In this document: piece by piece, positions 1 to 11,457 of the stretch
Position numbering within the stretch: the first letter of the stretch is position 1
How the letters are laid out: every line of letters begins with the position of its first letter
DNA from: Aptenodytes patagonicus
Taxonomy: Eukaryota > Chordata > Aves > Sphenisciformes > Spheniscidae
Assembly (NCBI RefSeq): GCF_965638725.1
Contig: NC_134970.1
Span: 7,422,001 to 7,486,000, forward strand
Reading direction: 5' to 3'
DNA: 64,000 nucleotides
Program-made: the position numbers and the translations under genes
The notes under the pieces: model-generated
Database searches by the model: none
What the model was told of the DNA's origin: nothing
The model's input: the letters and a program-made list of their open reading frames with translations, nothing else

Positions 1-149
1 TGACACGTGCTCCGATTCCCAGGGGCAGGGAGCGTGCAGGTCTCACCGAAGCCCTCCCTCTGCCCGGACACGTCCATGTCTCTGCAAGTCTTGCAGGCAG
101 TGCCAGGATGCCTTGTCCCTGCAGAAGGCTGGGGACACTTCTTACTCAC

Positions 150-419
150 ATGTCCACTCGGTGGCAAAGTGTGACGAGGATCTGTATGGGCCAGCGAGGA
201 CGGTCACCTTCAGGAAGTACTGAATGCCAGGGGACAGCCCCAGGAATGTGAAGTTGTGGGTGTTTGGCCCCACTGAGACGTTCCTCTGCGCTGGATGGCT
301 CTTGCTGTAGAGCTGGAGGTGGAACTGGTCCACATCGCCAGCAGCCTTGTTCCAGAAGGCAGAGAGTCCCAGCGGGTGTCGGGTGTTGGTCAGGGTCACA
401 CCGGCCGGAGCCAGGGGGT
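150..419 (-). CDS. PTPRV: PTPRV FNIII domain 7 exon (last in window)
   Basis: 270-nt phase 1-1 exon (acceptor TTCTCTCTCAG, donor ATGTGAGTAAG). It starts DPLAPAGVTLTN and contains AGDVDQFHLQLY, NFTFLGLSPGIQYFLKVTVLAGPY split over the usual E-F strands, and ends TEWTC. The open phase 1 end shows the gene continues below coordinate 1. Positions 1-149 look like intron; I see no further exon there. Confidence 0.83.
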
Positions 420-3400
420 CTGAGAGAGAAGAGACATCCAGGCAGTGAGAGGCAGTCATGGTGGAGCTGGTGCAGTGTGGAGTGGGGGCCTGCACGCGCT
501 TGTCCTGGGCACCCTCCACCACTTGTCCCTGGTGGGCTCAGGTCAGAAATCAGCCCTGGCATATCAAACCCCAGAACAGCCTGAGCTTCTGCTCCACAAC
601 AAACATGGGAGCAGGTCCCCACCTTTCCTGCTGGGTGACATTTGGAAACATTTTCCATTCAGTGATGGGTTTCTCCTGCACTGAAGACCCTTTTACTTCC
701 AACCTGGCTGAACGTGGCTCCGGTTGTCCTTCCACTCTCTGTCTGTCTATGCATCCCTGTCTCTGGTTCCCATCCCTCCCCATACGTGGGCCACACTCTG
801 CCTTGCTTCCATGCCGTGAGCTTTCTGCTCTCATTGGCCAGGCCATGGTTGCAATTTGCAGTAGAGGTAAGGTAGGGGTAACACACTCACATGTCCAGTC
901 TGTGGCTGATCGCACAGGGGATCTGTAAGGTCCAGCCATAGCAGCCATCTCCAGTGTATACTGTCGCCCAGGGACCAGGTCCTCAAAGGTGACATTTGTC
1001 CAGTTGTTCCCCACGGTCATATTCCTGACCCGCTCCTGGGACTTGGTTTCCCAGAGCGTGCCTGTGTAGCCAGTGCTGCCAGCGGGAGCTGCTCTCCAGG
1101 AGGCTTGCAGAGAGGTGCTGTGGCCCTGATTGCTGAGGGTCAGCTGCTCCAGGGGCAAAGGATCTAGGAAAGGTAAGGTCTAGAGTCACAGCTGCACCCA
1201 GACTGGGGTCACCTGGCAGAAGTGCAACCCCAAATGTGCTGGGGCTGGAGCCCCTTCCCTGGGAAAACCCACGTCCAGGTGCTCTGGCCACCCGCGGGGT
1301 CTGAGTAGGCCACCATCACCCCTGCTGACACCCACACACCAGTTTGGCAGGGACTGGGCCAACACAGAGTTCAAACTGGCATGGTAAGAGAGGACTGCTC
1401 TGGTGCTGGAGGAGGTGGTGGGTGGGATGGCCTGGACCAGGGCAGTGGAGACGTTGTTCAGGGCAGATGGAACCTGAACAGTGCCCCAGGAGGGTGGCCC
1501 GGGGGAGGAGGAGGGCACTGGGCTCTGCTGACCCTTGTGCTGGGCAATTGGCATACAGACCAGGGTCAGGCACATCCAGCAGCACCTCTGCTTTCCTCCT
1601 GAGCCTTTTGCCCTTTTATTGCATGAAGCTGCAGATGACCTGTGCTACCACATGCCTTGAGGCATGACATCGTGGGGAAGGGCAGGACCCAGTGGGAACC
1701 CTGGGGCTGGCTGCGGTGAGGGCTGTGGCACTCACATGTCCAGCTGGTGATGCGCCGGGGTGTAGATGTGTAGGGGCCAGCCATGGTGCTGACCTCAAAG
1801 GTGTAGAGGGTCCCAGGGCGGAGGCCCTCGTAGGTGAAGTTGGTGACACCTCTGAGCAGCGAGCTGTTCTTCACAAGGTGCTCCACGGGGCTGAAGGCCA
1901 GCACATAGCCCTCTCCCATTGCCTCCTCCCAGCTGGCTAGTAGGCTGTAGGGGCTCCCCTGGCTGGACAGACTCACACCAGATGGTGCTAGCGGCTCTGC
2001 AAGGGACAAGGATGGGATCATGCACGTCACTGCATGGGGCAGTGCATCAGGCAGCCAGACTGCTCTCACAACACTCTGCAGCGGTCCCCCCACCAAACTT
2101 GGGCAGCCAGGGCTGCAGGGAGAGCCTTTTACTTCTCCCAGTGCCAGGGGCTGGGTGAACGCCTCCCCACACTGCATAAGGCTCCAGTCCTTCCTTCCCG
2201 GGGTGGCAGCTCTGAGACAGCACCAACCGTGGCTCCACGAGTCACCAGGAGGGACTGGGCACAGGGAGATGTTGCTCTGGGGGGACTGGTGGTGCTTCAC
2301 TACCCACCAAACCAGCTGCTGTGGGCAGAGGGCAAGATGTCTTGAAGCCTGCCGAACACTGAGTCCAAAGGTTACTGGGTAGGATCTGGTCTTGATTCGT
2401 GCCTGACACTACCTGGCACGAGTCTGCCAACGACCTCTGAGTCCACCCTCACGAGGAACTGTGGGGCAGCAGATTCTGCCCCATCTCTGCCCCTGCCACA
2501 ATCCCCCTCCCCATCCCACCAGCCTCCCTCCGGGCATCAGCTCCTCCCTCAGGCGGCAGAAATGGCCTTGAAAGGACACACTCGGGCTTTCTGCTTACGT
2601 GTCCAGGCTGCTGTGCTGCGGGCTGATGCCCGGTAAGGCCCAGCCACCGCCGTCACCTGGACAGAGTATCGCTTCCCGGGGCTCAGCCCGTGGAAGGTGA
2701 CATGATCATTGTCTCCGCCGACGGAGATGTTCCTCGTCAGAGCACCATCCTCTCCCTCCTGCAGCGTCACCAGGTAGAAGTCCCTCTCTCCTGCTGGGGT
2801 GCTCCAGCGAGCCTGCAAGGAGCTCTGCTCCTCTGAGCTGCTCAGGGTCACATTGCCAGGGCTCAGGGGGTCTGGAAGGGAAGGGAATGGGATTGTGTGC
2901 ATCAGGATTATGGGATGCTCTGGACCCCATACACCCCTGAGCCTCGTTCCCTGCTTCTTTATCTGCAGGGTTACATCCAGCCTTAGACATCCTTTTGGAG
3001 CGTGCTGTCTCTGTTCCCCAGCACAACCATTCCTGGTCTAGCAGAGCCCAGACGAAGCTGGCAGCCCTGCTGGGAAATTCCTAACAGTCCCCCTCCTCTC
3101 CATTCGTGTCCTGTCATGAGATTGCTGATATTCCCAGGAACTGGCCTGGACCAAACTCCTGGCCGGATGCCCCTGGCTCGTGCATCTGGCACCGGGGACG
3201 TTTGTTCAGTCGGGGAGGTCAGAGCCACAGACTGGCAATGGCAGGGATCAAGTCAGACTCATTCCATAGCAGAAAGAAACCAGCTGGGGGTGTGGAGGTC
3301 TTCCAAAATCCCAGCTGCAGAGTCAGCAGTGAGCAGGCTCCAGCTTCCTGGACTGGCAGGCAGAGCAGGAAAGAGCTGGAGACTTGTCACCTGGTGGCAC

Positions 3401-6400
3401 CCAGGTCCTTCCAGCATACACCTGACCAGTGTCTCTGCCCAGGGCCAGGACGAGTCACTGGCCACAACAGCCCTGAGTTTGCAGCTTGGCACCTCCATAA
3501 TCTGTTGCTCCTCACTAGAGAAAGCCAACACTTTCTTGGTGTTCAGCATGAGTCTTGCTGTGTCCAGGAGGATAGGTTTGCCCTCTCTATTTTCCCCCTG
3601 GTTTTCCTGGGAACATCTGGGAGAGCAAGTCCAGGGCCAGAACTTTTCATAGTGCTACGGACACAGTGTTGGCAGCAAACCAGGACTGTAGTGGTGGAAG
3701 TCACCTGCTCTCGGGGCCCTTGTCAGCCTGAGGCCAGAAGGTGCAGGAAGTTGGGTTGAATGGTGCAACTAGCTGGGTTCTGGGAGGGCTACCCTCAATT
3801 TCTTGACCTGCCAGAGGCTGGCTTCCTTGGCTGAGTTTGCACAACACCCGGCACATTAGGGACATCCACCAGGAGGAGGTTATCAGGTGCTACCAAAATA
3901 TACCCTTGACAGCAATCAGAGGACCAAAGATCCATTTCCCTCCAGGAACCTCCAGTTCAAACAAGCTAAACTGCTATCCTCTTGCCTCTTGTTTTCTCTG
4001 CTGCCCTTGGACAGCCCTGAGGCACGTGAGAACCTGGCCCCAGCTGTACTGCACACCAGTGAGATCTGCTGCCCTTCCATCCTCCTCCTCAGGGAGAGGC
4101 CACAGGCTGGTTCCAGTGCATCCCAGGGAGAAGCAGGCCAGCACTGGGAATTCACTGGAGGGGACCCACTGGCCCCACTATTGCAATGCCCCAGAGATGG
4201 GTCCTGGAGCGGCTTTTGGCCAGGTCCAAGCAGAAGAATTGCCCTCTGTACCCAGGGCTCTGGCAGAAGACCTTTGGACTCAGAGGCTGGACCAGAGGCA
4301 GGGAGAAAGCCAGGGCCACCAAGGTCCTCCCCCATCCCTGGCCATCATACTCACATGTCCAAGCGGTGGCATTGGGCCCCCCCACAGTGTAGGGCCCTGC
4401 TGTGGCGCTCAGCCCCAGCCAGTACTGGGTGCCGGGGTGGAGATGCTGGAAGGTGTAGCTGGTGAGACCCCTCCTGGCTGACAGGGTTGTGGTCACGGTC
4501 TGGGTGAGAAGGTTGTGGAGCTCGAGGTGCAGCCAGGCGGCCCCCCCGGCACCCACCCAGGAGGCGACAAGGCTGGTGCTGGAGCCCGGGCTAAGCCTCA
4601 GCTGGGTGGGGATGGAGGGAGCTGAGGGGAAAAGCAGGAGGCAGGGAGGTTCAGCACTGGGGCTGGGGCTCTGTGGACCCTTCTCCCTCCCCATGGTCTC
4701 CTACACCCACAGCTGCTCTCTATGCTGGCATGGGGGCTGAAGGTCTGGCAGAGGTCTGCTGAGGAATGTCTCTCCCATGTCTCCCAGGTGACCTGAGGGG
4801 CTCTTGAGGTCCCTCCATACTGTCACGCTTTTTCAGGCTGCAGGGCAGAGGGGTGGCAGCCCGGGTAATGCAACATTTCTGCAGCTCCCACCAGCCAAGG
4901 TCTTTTGCCAGGATCCCCAGATTGCCCTTCTCCCATGGGGACATGGAGCACACAAACCCAAGCTGCGGGTCCTGCAAGGCAGGACTGAGGTGTGAGGTTG
5001 TCCCCTTGGCCAAGCACACTGGGGTCACAGCGGGGATGTGAAAAACTCCCAGCTGTTCTCCATCCTACGCAAACTCCCCATCCCGAGCCTGGAGACCTTC
5101 TCCCCCTCTCCGCCAGCCCAGCCCGCACATGTGCTGTACCCCTCCTGCCAAACCCTTTCTCCTACCCCTTCCCTCTTGGGCAGGCACACCCATCACTCCC
5201 TACCTGTCCATTGGTGGATACTGGTGCTTGCCCGGCTGGATCCAGCCAGCGTGCTGACCTTCAAGGCGTACTCGCTGCCAGCCAGCAACCCATCGAACAG
5301 GAACGTGGAGGCATTTGGCAGGACAGATGCATTTCTCACAAGCGTCTGAGAGTCACTGTGGTAGAGGGCAAGGTGGTAGCCATCTCGCTGCCCACGGGCA
5401 TGCACCCAGGAGGCATGCAGCACGGCAGACCTCCCGCCGCTGCTCAGGCTCAGGTTGCGGACCGGTGAAGGACCTGCATCAGACATGGCACATACCGGGG
5501 CTGGCTGGCAGCCTTGCAATACCTGACCTGCCAGGTTGCTCAAGGGCCAGTGGGACAGTGCCTTCACTGGGTGAGGTCCTACCAGCCAGTTCCACAGGAC
5601 CCAATCCCCCAAGCACAGCCCCATCACCTCCCTGCCAGCCCCCCAGTCTCTCACAGGTTGTGTGGGCTGCACCATCCCCTTTGGATCAGTCTCTGCATAG
5701 TCACTCTGAACTGGGCAGGGAGGCTCGGTCAGGGACAACACACCAGGTGCGCACTGAGAAAGGTGAAGCCATCAGTGCTTACCTGTGAGCTCACCTGCTG
5801 CCAGGTCCTCTGTTCCTGCTGGCCCTGTGGGTCCTGCCACCTGCCTTCCCGTGAGCACCAGCCCCTGCTCCCTGCAGCCACCACTGCTGTCTGACACCAT
5901 CCCTTCTGCTGGCCCTCCCTCCAGCTCTACTCTTTTTCTAGGTTTTCCACCTTCACCTGCACTGATTTACCCAAGGATCTTCTGGAGAGATGCAGGCAAG
6001 GGCTGCCATCCTCACCTGAGCTGTGGGCTCCCCAGCCCTGCCCCCTTCCCCCAGTCCTTGGCATCAGTCAGGGAGGGCATAGAGCAAGGCTTGGTGGGTG
6101 AGCCAGTGATTGACAGAGATGTGCCAAAATCATGGAGCAGATGGTACTTCCTTGTAGCTCTTTCTAGACCTCCAGACATGACTTTTTCCACCCCTCAGCT
6201 CTCTGCAGTCCACATCATAGGTTGGTCCATCATTAGCTATATTATTCCAGGGGAAGATATAGCCTGAACCCTGCCCGTGTGAGGTGCAGGGGCAGGACCC
6301 TCCTTCCACATGGATGAGGGAATGACGCCTGGGGCTCTGGGGACCAGGGAAGGACCCTAATCCTTGTGGAAGTGAGGAAAGACCTGACCTCCCCATGGAC

Positions 6401-9400
6401 GCACAGGACTCTGCACAGACCTGTACTTCACACCCTCCAAAGCAGTGTGATGATCATTGCTAGGAGCACTCGGACCCTTTGACTCTGCAGTCCCTGGGGA
6501 ATCCCTTACTTGTCTGTGCTGTGACTGCCTGGCTGGTCGTCTCCATGCAGGCAAGCGTGGCTGTCACCTCAATCTCATAGCGCATGCCAGGGGTCAGCCC
6601 GTGGAACCAGAAGCTGGTGATGTTGGGTCCAGCAGATCCATTCTGCAGCAGCGTGCCCAACCCCAGGGAGGAGAGGGTGAGCGAATATCCCTCAGCACCC
6701 CCCTCCGGTTCATCCCAGGACAGAAGGAGGGAGTCCGACCGGCCATGGTCACTCACGCTGAGGTTCAGGAGGGTCCCTGCAGAGGCAAAGCCAAAACCCT
6801 CAACAAGGAGCTGTGGTGCTGATGGGTGGCCACCCTGCAGAGCCAGGCCCCCAGCCCACCCACCCTCACTGCACACCTTGGCCCGGGCCATCACCATGGG
6901 CACTGCCCCGCCGCGATCAGGCCCCCCGACCCCAAAGGCTCAGAACAGCCTTTGGAAAACACAAGAAGGTTCAGAAACTCCCATGGACTGGGGACAAAGG
7001 CACCACGTGGAAGAGATGCTCCGAAGCATGGAGCATCTCTTCTGCTGGAGAAAGACCAGAAGGCTTCAAGGCCATCACATGCTTTGTCCAGACAGCCCTA
7101 GTTTATGGCAGAAAAGTTGTCCTGGCTGGGTATAATCCATTGCTCACCACCTTGGTTGGTTTGAGGCCCAAAAAAGATGTTGAAGGGCTCTGGGTCCGCC
7201 TTGTAGAAGCAAGACAATGGCCAGTGAGGGAGCAGGTTGGATATGGCAGTGGGGCTGTTATGCTCGCTGCAGTAGTCTCTGTCTCTGTGTGGGCTCCGAC
7301 AGAGGAGAGGGTAACGACCGCTTTGGACTGGCACTGACTCCCCACTGTCCTGCCCAGTGCAGAGATGACATGGGAAGAGCAGGACACTGCGTACCTGGAG
7401 GAAATGTGGGGCCAGATTTGCACAACCCCCTGTTGAGGTGTGTCCCTGCCTTGGCCTTGCTGCAGCAGCAAGGTCAGCAAGCTACAGCTGCAGGGCCGGT
7501 GCTGTGGCATCCAGGCGGAGAGCATCTGGCGACAAGGAAGTGGCATATGGGGCTTTGCCTAATTGGTGGGCCAGTGGCCAAAACTGCTATTGAATCCCTG
7601 CCCTTAGAGCTGCTCAGGAACCACCTACACAAACAGGAGCCAGACAGAGCCTGTCTGTTGGGACCAAGCTGGCAATGTGACCCTTGCAGGCTCCATCTCT
7701 GCCTGCCCATGCCTCCACTAGCAGATCGTCACGCACTCTCCATCCCCAGCCTCGCTGCGAACCATGAGCTCTCTATTGCTTTCAGCCTTTGGGAAACACC
7801 AGCACAGCTCCAGTGCTAATAAGACATTTGTGTAATAATTAGCACTTAAAATTTATGATGTGCAACATGTTGTAACAGGCTTACATGTGATCTGGCATGG
7901 CAAGAAAGCTTTAAACCAGCACAGCTATTGCCCCAGAGGTCTGCCCAGGGGCTGCCTTTACACAGCAAAAGAGGAGCAGCGTGGGGTGAGCCCCAGGGGC
8001 AGGGGGCTGCTCAGGTGTTGTCTGTGGCCTTCCCACAAAGCTGGACAGTTTCAGAACTACATGCAACTTCTGTTTCATGCAATGCCATTGTTTGGAGCCT
8101 GCTGCCATGCTGAGAGCTTCACTCAGCAGATGGGTGCAAAGTGAATCGGGGAAGTTAGATGGACACAAAAGAGGAGCATGTAGTTGCCCTGGGAAGGGCC
8201 TTCTCAGTGCCATCCCTGAGCAGTTCAAGTGCAGATTTAGGAACAGACTGCTCAGGAAGGGTTATCGGAATGTAGTTGGGTGTCCATGGGTCAGGTGTCT
8301 ACACATGGGCCAGCTGCCCTGGGCTCCCCTTGCTGTCAGCAGAGACCCAGTCGCAGCAGCTTGTGGAGCACAGGGCATGGTTAATCTCCTGAAGACAGCC
8401 AGCAGGATTGTGCCCTGCGTGGAGTTCAAGCAGGGATGGTTTTTCACTGCGGACTCTTTCTTATCTCATGAAGGTACGAGTTCTCCACCCATGTTTGTCT
8501 GCTTCTCTCGGGTATCCAACAGACTCCATCGCCTGCCTCCATCTATCACTTGGCAATCACCTTCTTCACCTCTGCAGTACAAATGTACTAACATCTAAAC
8601 CAGGCCAGAGGCATCCTCCAGCCCTGAGGCCCATGATCACAACACTGCTCACATCCCCATAGATAAGCTCCACTAACCACATCACAGACAGCCACATCCA
8701 GGTACACCCCATGCCCTGACTGGTGCCTGCAGATCATCTGGGAACATTTTCACTGGCACGGGCCAGCACCGTGCAGGCACTGTGCTGGCTCCAAGCACAC
8801 GGCGGTGCTTGCTGGCCGCAGGGCGAGCACGGCTGTGCTGCTCCCCAGCCAGCTCGGCAGAGCCATGGGGCTGCCCCATGGAGTATGATCCTGCCCAGCC
8901 AACTGCAGGGGCTCCATGCAGGGCAGCTATGGCTGTGCTGCTGCTGAGCCCGCTTGATACTCTGTGGGAAGGAGGGAGCTTGGAGCTTTGTCCATCTCTC
9001 ACACTGCCCCCCATAAGGCTGGTTTCTGGAAGAGGATGGGGCTGACTCCCTCCCCTTCCCTGGCCGTGATCTGCAGCCTGCAGTAAGTCTAAAGCAGAGT
9101 ATTTACAAAGCTACTTTTAACTCCAAGAGTCCTGGCCCAGCACATCTTGCTCATCTCACAGCTCCTGCGCACCAAGACCACCCTCCGCAGCCTGGGGACC
9201 ACTTTGCTTTGACTTACCTCTATCACTGGGTGCATTCTGTCCCTCCAACCCTGCCCGTGCTGTTCGGTTGCACCCCTTGCCCTGGGGGATTGAAGGTGCC
9301 AAGTGAGAGAGGGGCAAGATGAGGTGGTCTAAGCTGAGACCAACACCTGGGACAGGTACCCTGTGCCAGGCCAGGGGTCAGGCTGGCCAGGCACAGGTCC

Positions 9401-10460
9401 CACCTAGCCATGGCGTCTGGGGGCTGCAACCCTCTGGGAACTGTGACCCCTCTTTGCAGGAGAGTCCAGATCACTGCTCACATTGCCCTCCCCTATCCAA
9501 GGCAGGGAGACAGACTCAGCAGATGTAGCTTAGGGCTGCCCTGGCCTTTTGCATGGGTGCTGGGTCTGCAGGCCAACATGGGGCCATGCCCACAGGGGAA
9601 GACATCCCACCAAAACAGCCAGGGCACAAGGGGAAGATTTGGATGGGGAAGGAGCTCTGGACAGGCCCCGGCAATCTCATTCCCTCTACAGGCACCACCC
9701 CCTTCCCACGATCATGGTGGGGGAGGATGGAGGGACCCCAGACCTCAGTCCAGCTGCCATCCCCCACAGGCTGCAAAGCAAGGGCCTGAGAGCTCCAGAG
9801 CATCCAGCGCCCTCCACACTGCAGCGGGTGCTGAGCACGCTTGCAGGACACCCGTCTCCCCACAGTCTGCTCGCGAGCAGGGTGTGCCCTGCTTAGGTTG
9901 AGGCTAGTTCCCTCCACATTAAAGGAAATATCTCTGCCCACTCCCTGTCCCACAACAAGCCACAGAGGAGCAATCATCTTTCTTTAGTTATTTTCCCCTT
10001 GGCTCTGCTGGCTGACTCACTTCTGGCTCCCCCACCGACTGCGGTGCTTTTGGGAGTGTGTGCACGGAGGGGAGCGAAGAGGCTCTGGACCCCTGGGAAT
10101 AGCAGCCAGCCAATTCCTGGGGCGAGGAGCCGTGCAGCCATGGCAGCAGTAACACGCTCGGATCCCAGGCACTGGGGCGAGAGGGCATGGCGGGGAGTGG
10201 GGGGAAGCGGAGGAAAGAGCCAGCTCATAATTGCAAACGTCGCTAATTTGGTGCAGCTGCATGGCTGGAGAGGCAGCCCAGAAGTATGCCGTCATTCCTC
10301 AGCGGGGTAGGACTATGCAAAGCCCCTTGCCGCCAGAGAGCTTGGAGCCAAGAGCCTGCATGGACAAACGGGGGTTGAAGAGACACGGGCTTACCTCTGC
10401 CAGGGTTCCCAGGAGCTGCGGCACCCACAGGACAAGCAGCGGCAGCAGCGGTGGTCTCAT
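150..10460 (-). CDS. PTPRV: PTPRV, receptor-type tyrosine phosphatase V (5' part: signal peptide and 7 FNIII domains)
   Basis: Coding exons in transcript order: 10460-10395, 9281-9218, 6776-6510, 5473-5204, 4621-4355, 2871-2599, 1996-1736, 1163-891 and 419-150, together 2011 nt (670 codons plus 1 nt). Every junction has AG/GT sites and compatible phase. The product starts with a signal peptide, then a short linker and seven FNIII repeats with W...GY/DxY...L.PG..Y..........G signatures and many N-x-S/T glycosylation sites, so this is an extracellular region. Short tandem FNIII repeats with the AGPY motif are typical of R3 receptor PTPs (PTPRB, H, J, O, V). PTPRV is preferred because PTPN7 and ARL8A follow, as next to human PTPRVP. 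Transmembrane and phosphatase exons lie outside the window. Another R3 member is the main alternative. Confidence 0.8.
891..1163 (-). CDS. PTPRV: PTPRV FNIII domain 6 exon
   Basis: 273-nt phase 1-1 exon (acceptor TTTCCTAG, donor ATGTGAGTGTG). Motifs are DPLPLEQLTLSNQG, LQASWRAAPAG and LVPGRQYTLEMAAMAGPY, with NMT and NVT sites and the terminal TDWTC. Confidence 0.83.
1736..1996 (-). CDS. PTPRV: PTPRV FNIII domain 5 exon
   Basis: 261-nt phase 1-1 exon (acceptor TCCCTTGCAG, donor ATGTGAGTGCC). Key motifs are EPLAPSGVSLSS, LLASWEEAMGEGYVLAF, NFTYEGLRPGTLYTFEV and STMAGPY, ending TSWTC. It is the shortest of the seven repeats. Confidence 0.83.
2599..2871 (-). CDS. PTPRV: PTPRV FNIII domain 4 exon
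   Basis: 273-nt phase 1-1 exon (acceptor CCCTTCCAG, donor ACGTAAGC). It begins DPLSPGNVTLSSS and includes LQARWSTPAGERDFYLVTL and LSPGKRYSVQVTAVAGPY. The site NIS lies in the D-E loop. The terminal motif is AAWT followed by a split codon beginning with C, so the edge Cys of neighbouring repeats is lost. Confidence 0.83.
4355..4621 (-). CDS. PTPRV: PTPRV FNIII domain 3 exon
   Basis: 267-nt phase 1-1 exon (acceptor TCCCCTCAG, donor ATGTGAGTATG). It carries LVASWVGAGG in strand B, LHPGTQYWLGLSATAGPY in strands E-F and the terminal TAWTC. The central loop is rich in Thr (TQTVTTTLSA). Confidence 0.82.
5204..5473 (-). CDS. PTPRV: PTPRV FNIII domain 2 exon
   Basis: 270-nt phase 1-1 exon (acceptor CTGATGCAG, donor GGTAGGG). 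FNIII features are LHASWVHARGQRDGYHLALY and LLAGSEYALKVSTLAG. Candidate N-glycosylation sites are NLS, NAS and NAS. The domain ends HQWTG, keeping the edge Trp but with Gly where other repeats have Cys. Confidence 0.82.
6510..6776 (-). CDS. PTPRV: PTPRV FNIII domain 1 exon
   Basis: 267-nt phase 1-1 exon (acceptor CTCTGCAG, donor AAGTAAGG). It encodes one FNIII domain with LLLSWDEPEGG in strand B, GYSLTL in strand C and LTPGMRYEIEV in strands E-F. Potential glycosylation sites are NLS, NGS and NIT. The domain ends TAQTS, lacking the terminal WTC found in most of the other repeats, so it is the most divergent repeat at the 3' edge, as well as the most N-terminal. Confidence 0.8.
9218..9281 (-). 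CDS. PTPRV: PTPRV coding exon 2, short linker exon (predicted)
   Basis: A 64-nt segment bounded by an AATCCCCCAG acceptor and a GATAGAG|GTAAGT donor. It has no stop in the needed frame and encodes about 21 residues, starting GKGCNRTARAG and ending APSDR. Its length (3n+1) converts the phase 0 end of the signal exon to the phase 1 start of the first FNIII exon, which nothing else visible between them does. It shows no domain. The call rests on splice-site quality and phase only. Confidence 0.5.
10395..10460 (-). CDS. PTPRV: PTPRV coding exon 1, signal peptide
   Basis: On the minus strand the ATG at 10460 opens MRPPLLPLLVLW, followed by VPQLLGTLAE: basic n-region, leucine-rich h-region, small residues near the end, as in a secretory signal peptide. 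The exon ends in GCAGAG followed by GTAAGC (donor at 10394) in phase 0. Just 5' of the ATG, TGATCTGCAG is a plausible acceptor at about 10475, so a non-coding 5' exon probably lies upstream. I could not place that exon or the transcription start. Confidence 0.7.
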
Positions 10461-11443
10461 CGGGACCGGGGTGGCTGCAGATCAGAGGGATGACAAGTTG
10501 GGGGGGTAGCTTCTTAGCAGTGGCTGTCCCCAGCCAGCCCCTTCTCCCATGGCAGCGGGGGGCTGCGTCCCCACATGCTTTCTGAGCGCGGGTGACGGGA
10601 TGACATCAGTGGGGACAGGCGTTGCATGCCAGCAGGCACATCAGCCCTGCCAGCTGTCCTTGGGCAGGAGCAGAGTGCGCCTCCGGGCTGGGAGAAGTCC
10701 AGTGTGTGTGTGTGTGCCGCTCGCTGTGTGCATTTGCTATTGTTCCCGCGGATCTGTGTCCCTCTGCGGTGACTCTGCAGCTGCCCCTGTGCGAGCGAGT
10801 GTGTGCTGCGGCCAGAGAGCTGCTTGCCGGGGGGCTTGGAGGGGGGCTCTCGCTGTGGCTGGGTCTCTGCTCGGCTGGAGCCCGGTCTGGCCATCAGAAG
10901 GAGTTCTGCAGAGTTGTGGGAGTTGGTGCTGAGAGGGGAGGAGAGGGGAGGAGACAGGACAGGACAGATGGCGGCTCCGAGCTGGAAGGGAGTGCGCAAA
11001 CCAGCCCCCAGCGAGGGGAGGGTGGGCGGACCGCAGTCTCCGGCAGCTGGGCTCGGGTGCTGGAGGGAGCATTGGCAGGAGTGTGGATCAGGGTGCTGTG
11101 CACCTTGCGGCTGTCTCTGCCCAGCACATTCGTGCACCCTTTAGCTCTGTATGCATGAATTTCTACACGGGCTGCTGATGGGGAATGGGAGGTTTGGTCA
11201 TGCTGGGTGAGGAGGAAGATGTGTGCCTCTGTGTGATGCTCATGGCACGGGGGCAGGCAGATTGGAGGGGGGTGTGTGTGTGTACACATTGTGAGAGGTT
11301 CCTGCGTGCTGCATCCCACGGGTGCGAAGATACCTGGACCGCGCTTTGCTCATTTGAGGGGTTGGCTGGGTCCGAGCTGTGCCCTGTCTGCTCGTGGATT
11401 GTAGGAATTGTACACAGTGCTGCCATGGGGAGCACGCTGTGCT

Positions 11444-11457
11444 CCCCCCCCCCCCCC
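11444..11457 (+). repeat. Poly-C homopolymer (14 C)
   Basis: Uninterrupted run of 14 C followed by GCCCCCGCC, next to a TG-rich stretch. It is a simple repeat and a likely site of sequencing or length error. Confidence 0.9.

Noticed and set aside
7000-9200. Further FNIII exons between the linker exon and FNIII domain 1
   Set aside because: No minus-strand segment there shows the FNIII Trp/Tyr/L-PG-Y pattern with AG/GT borders.
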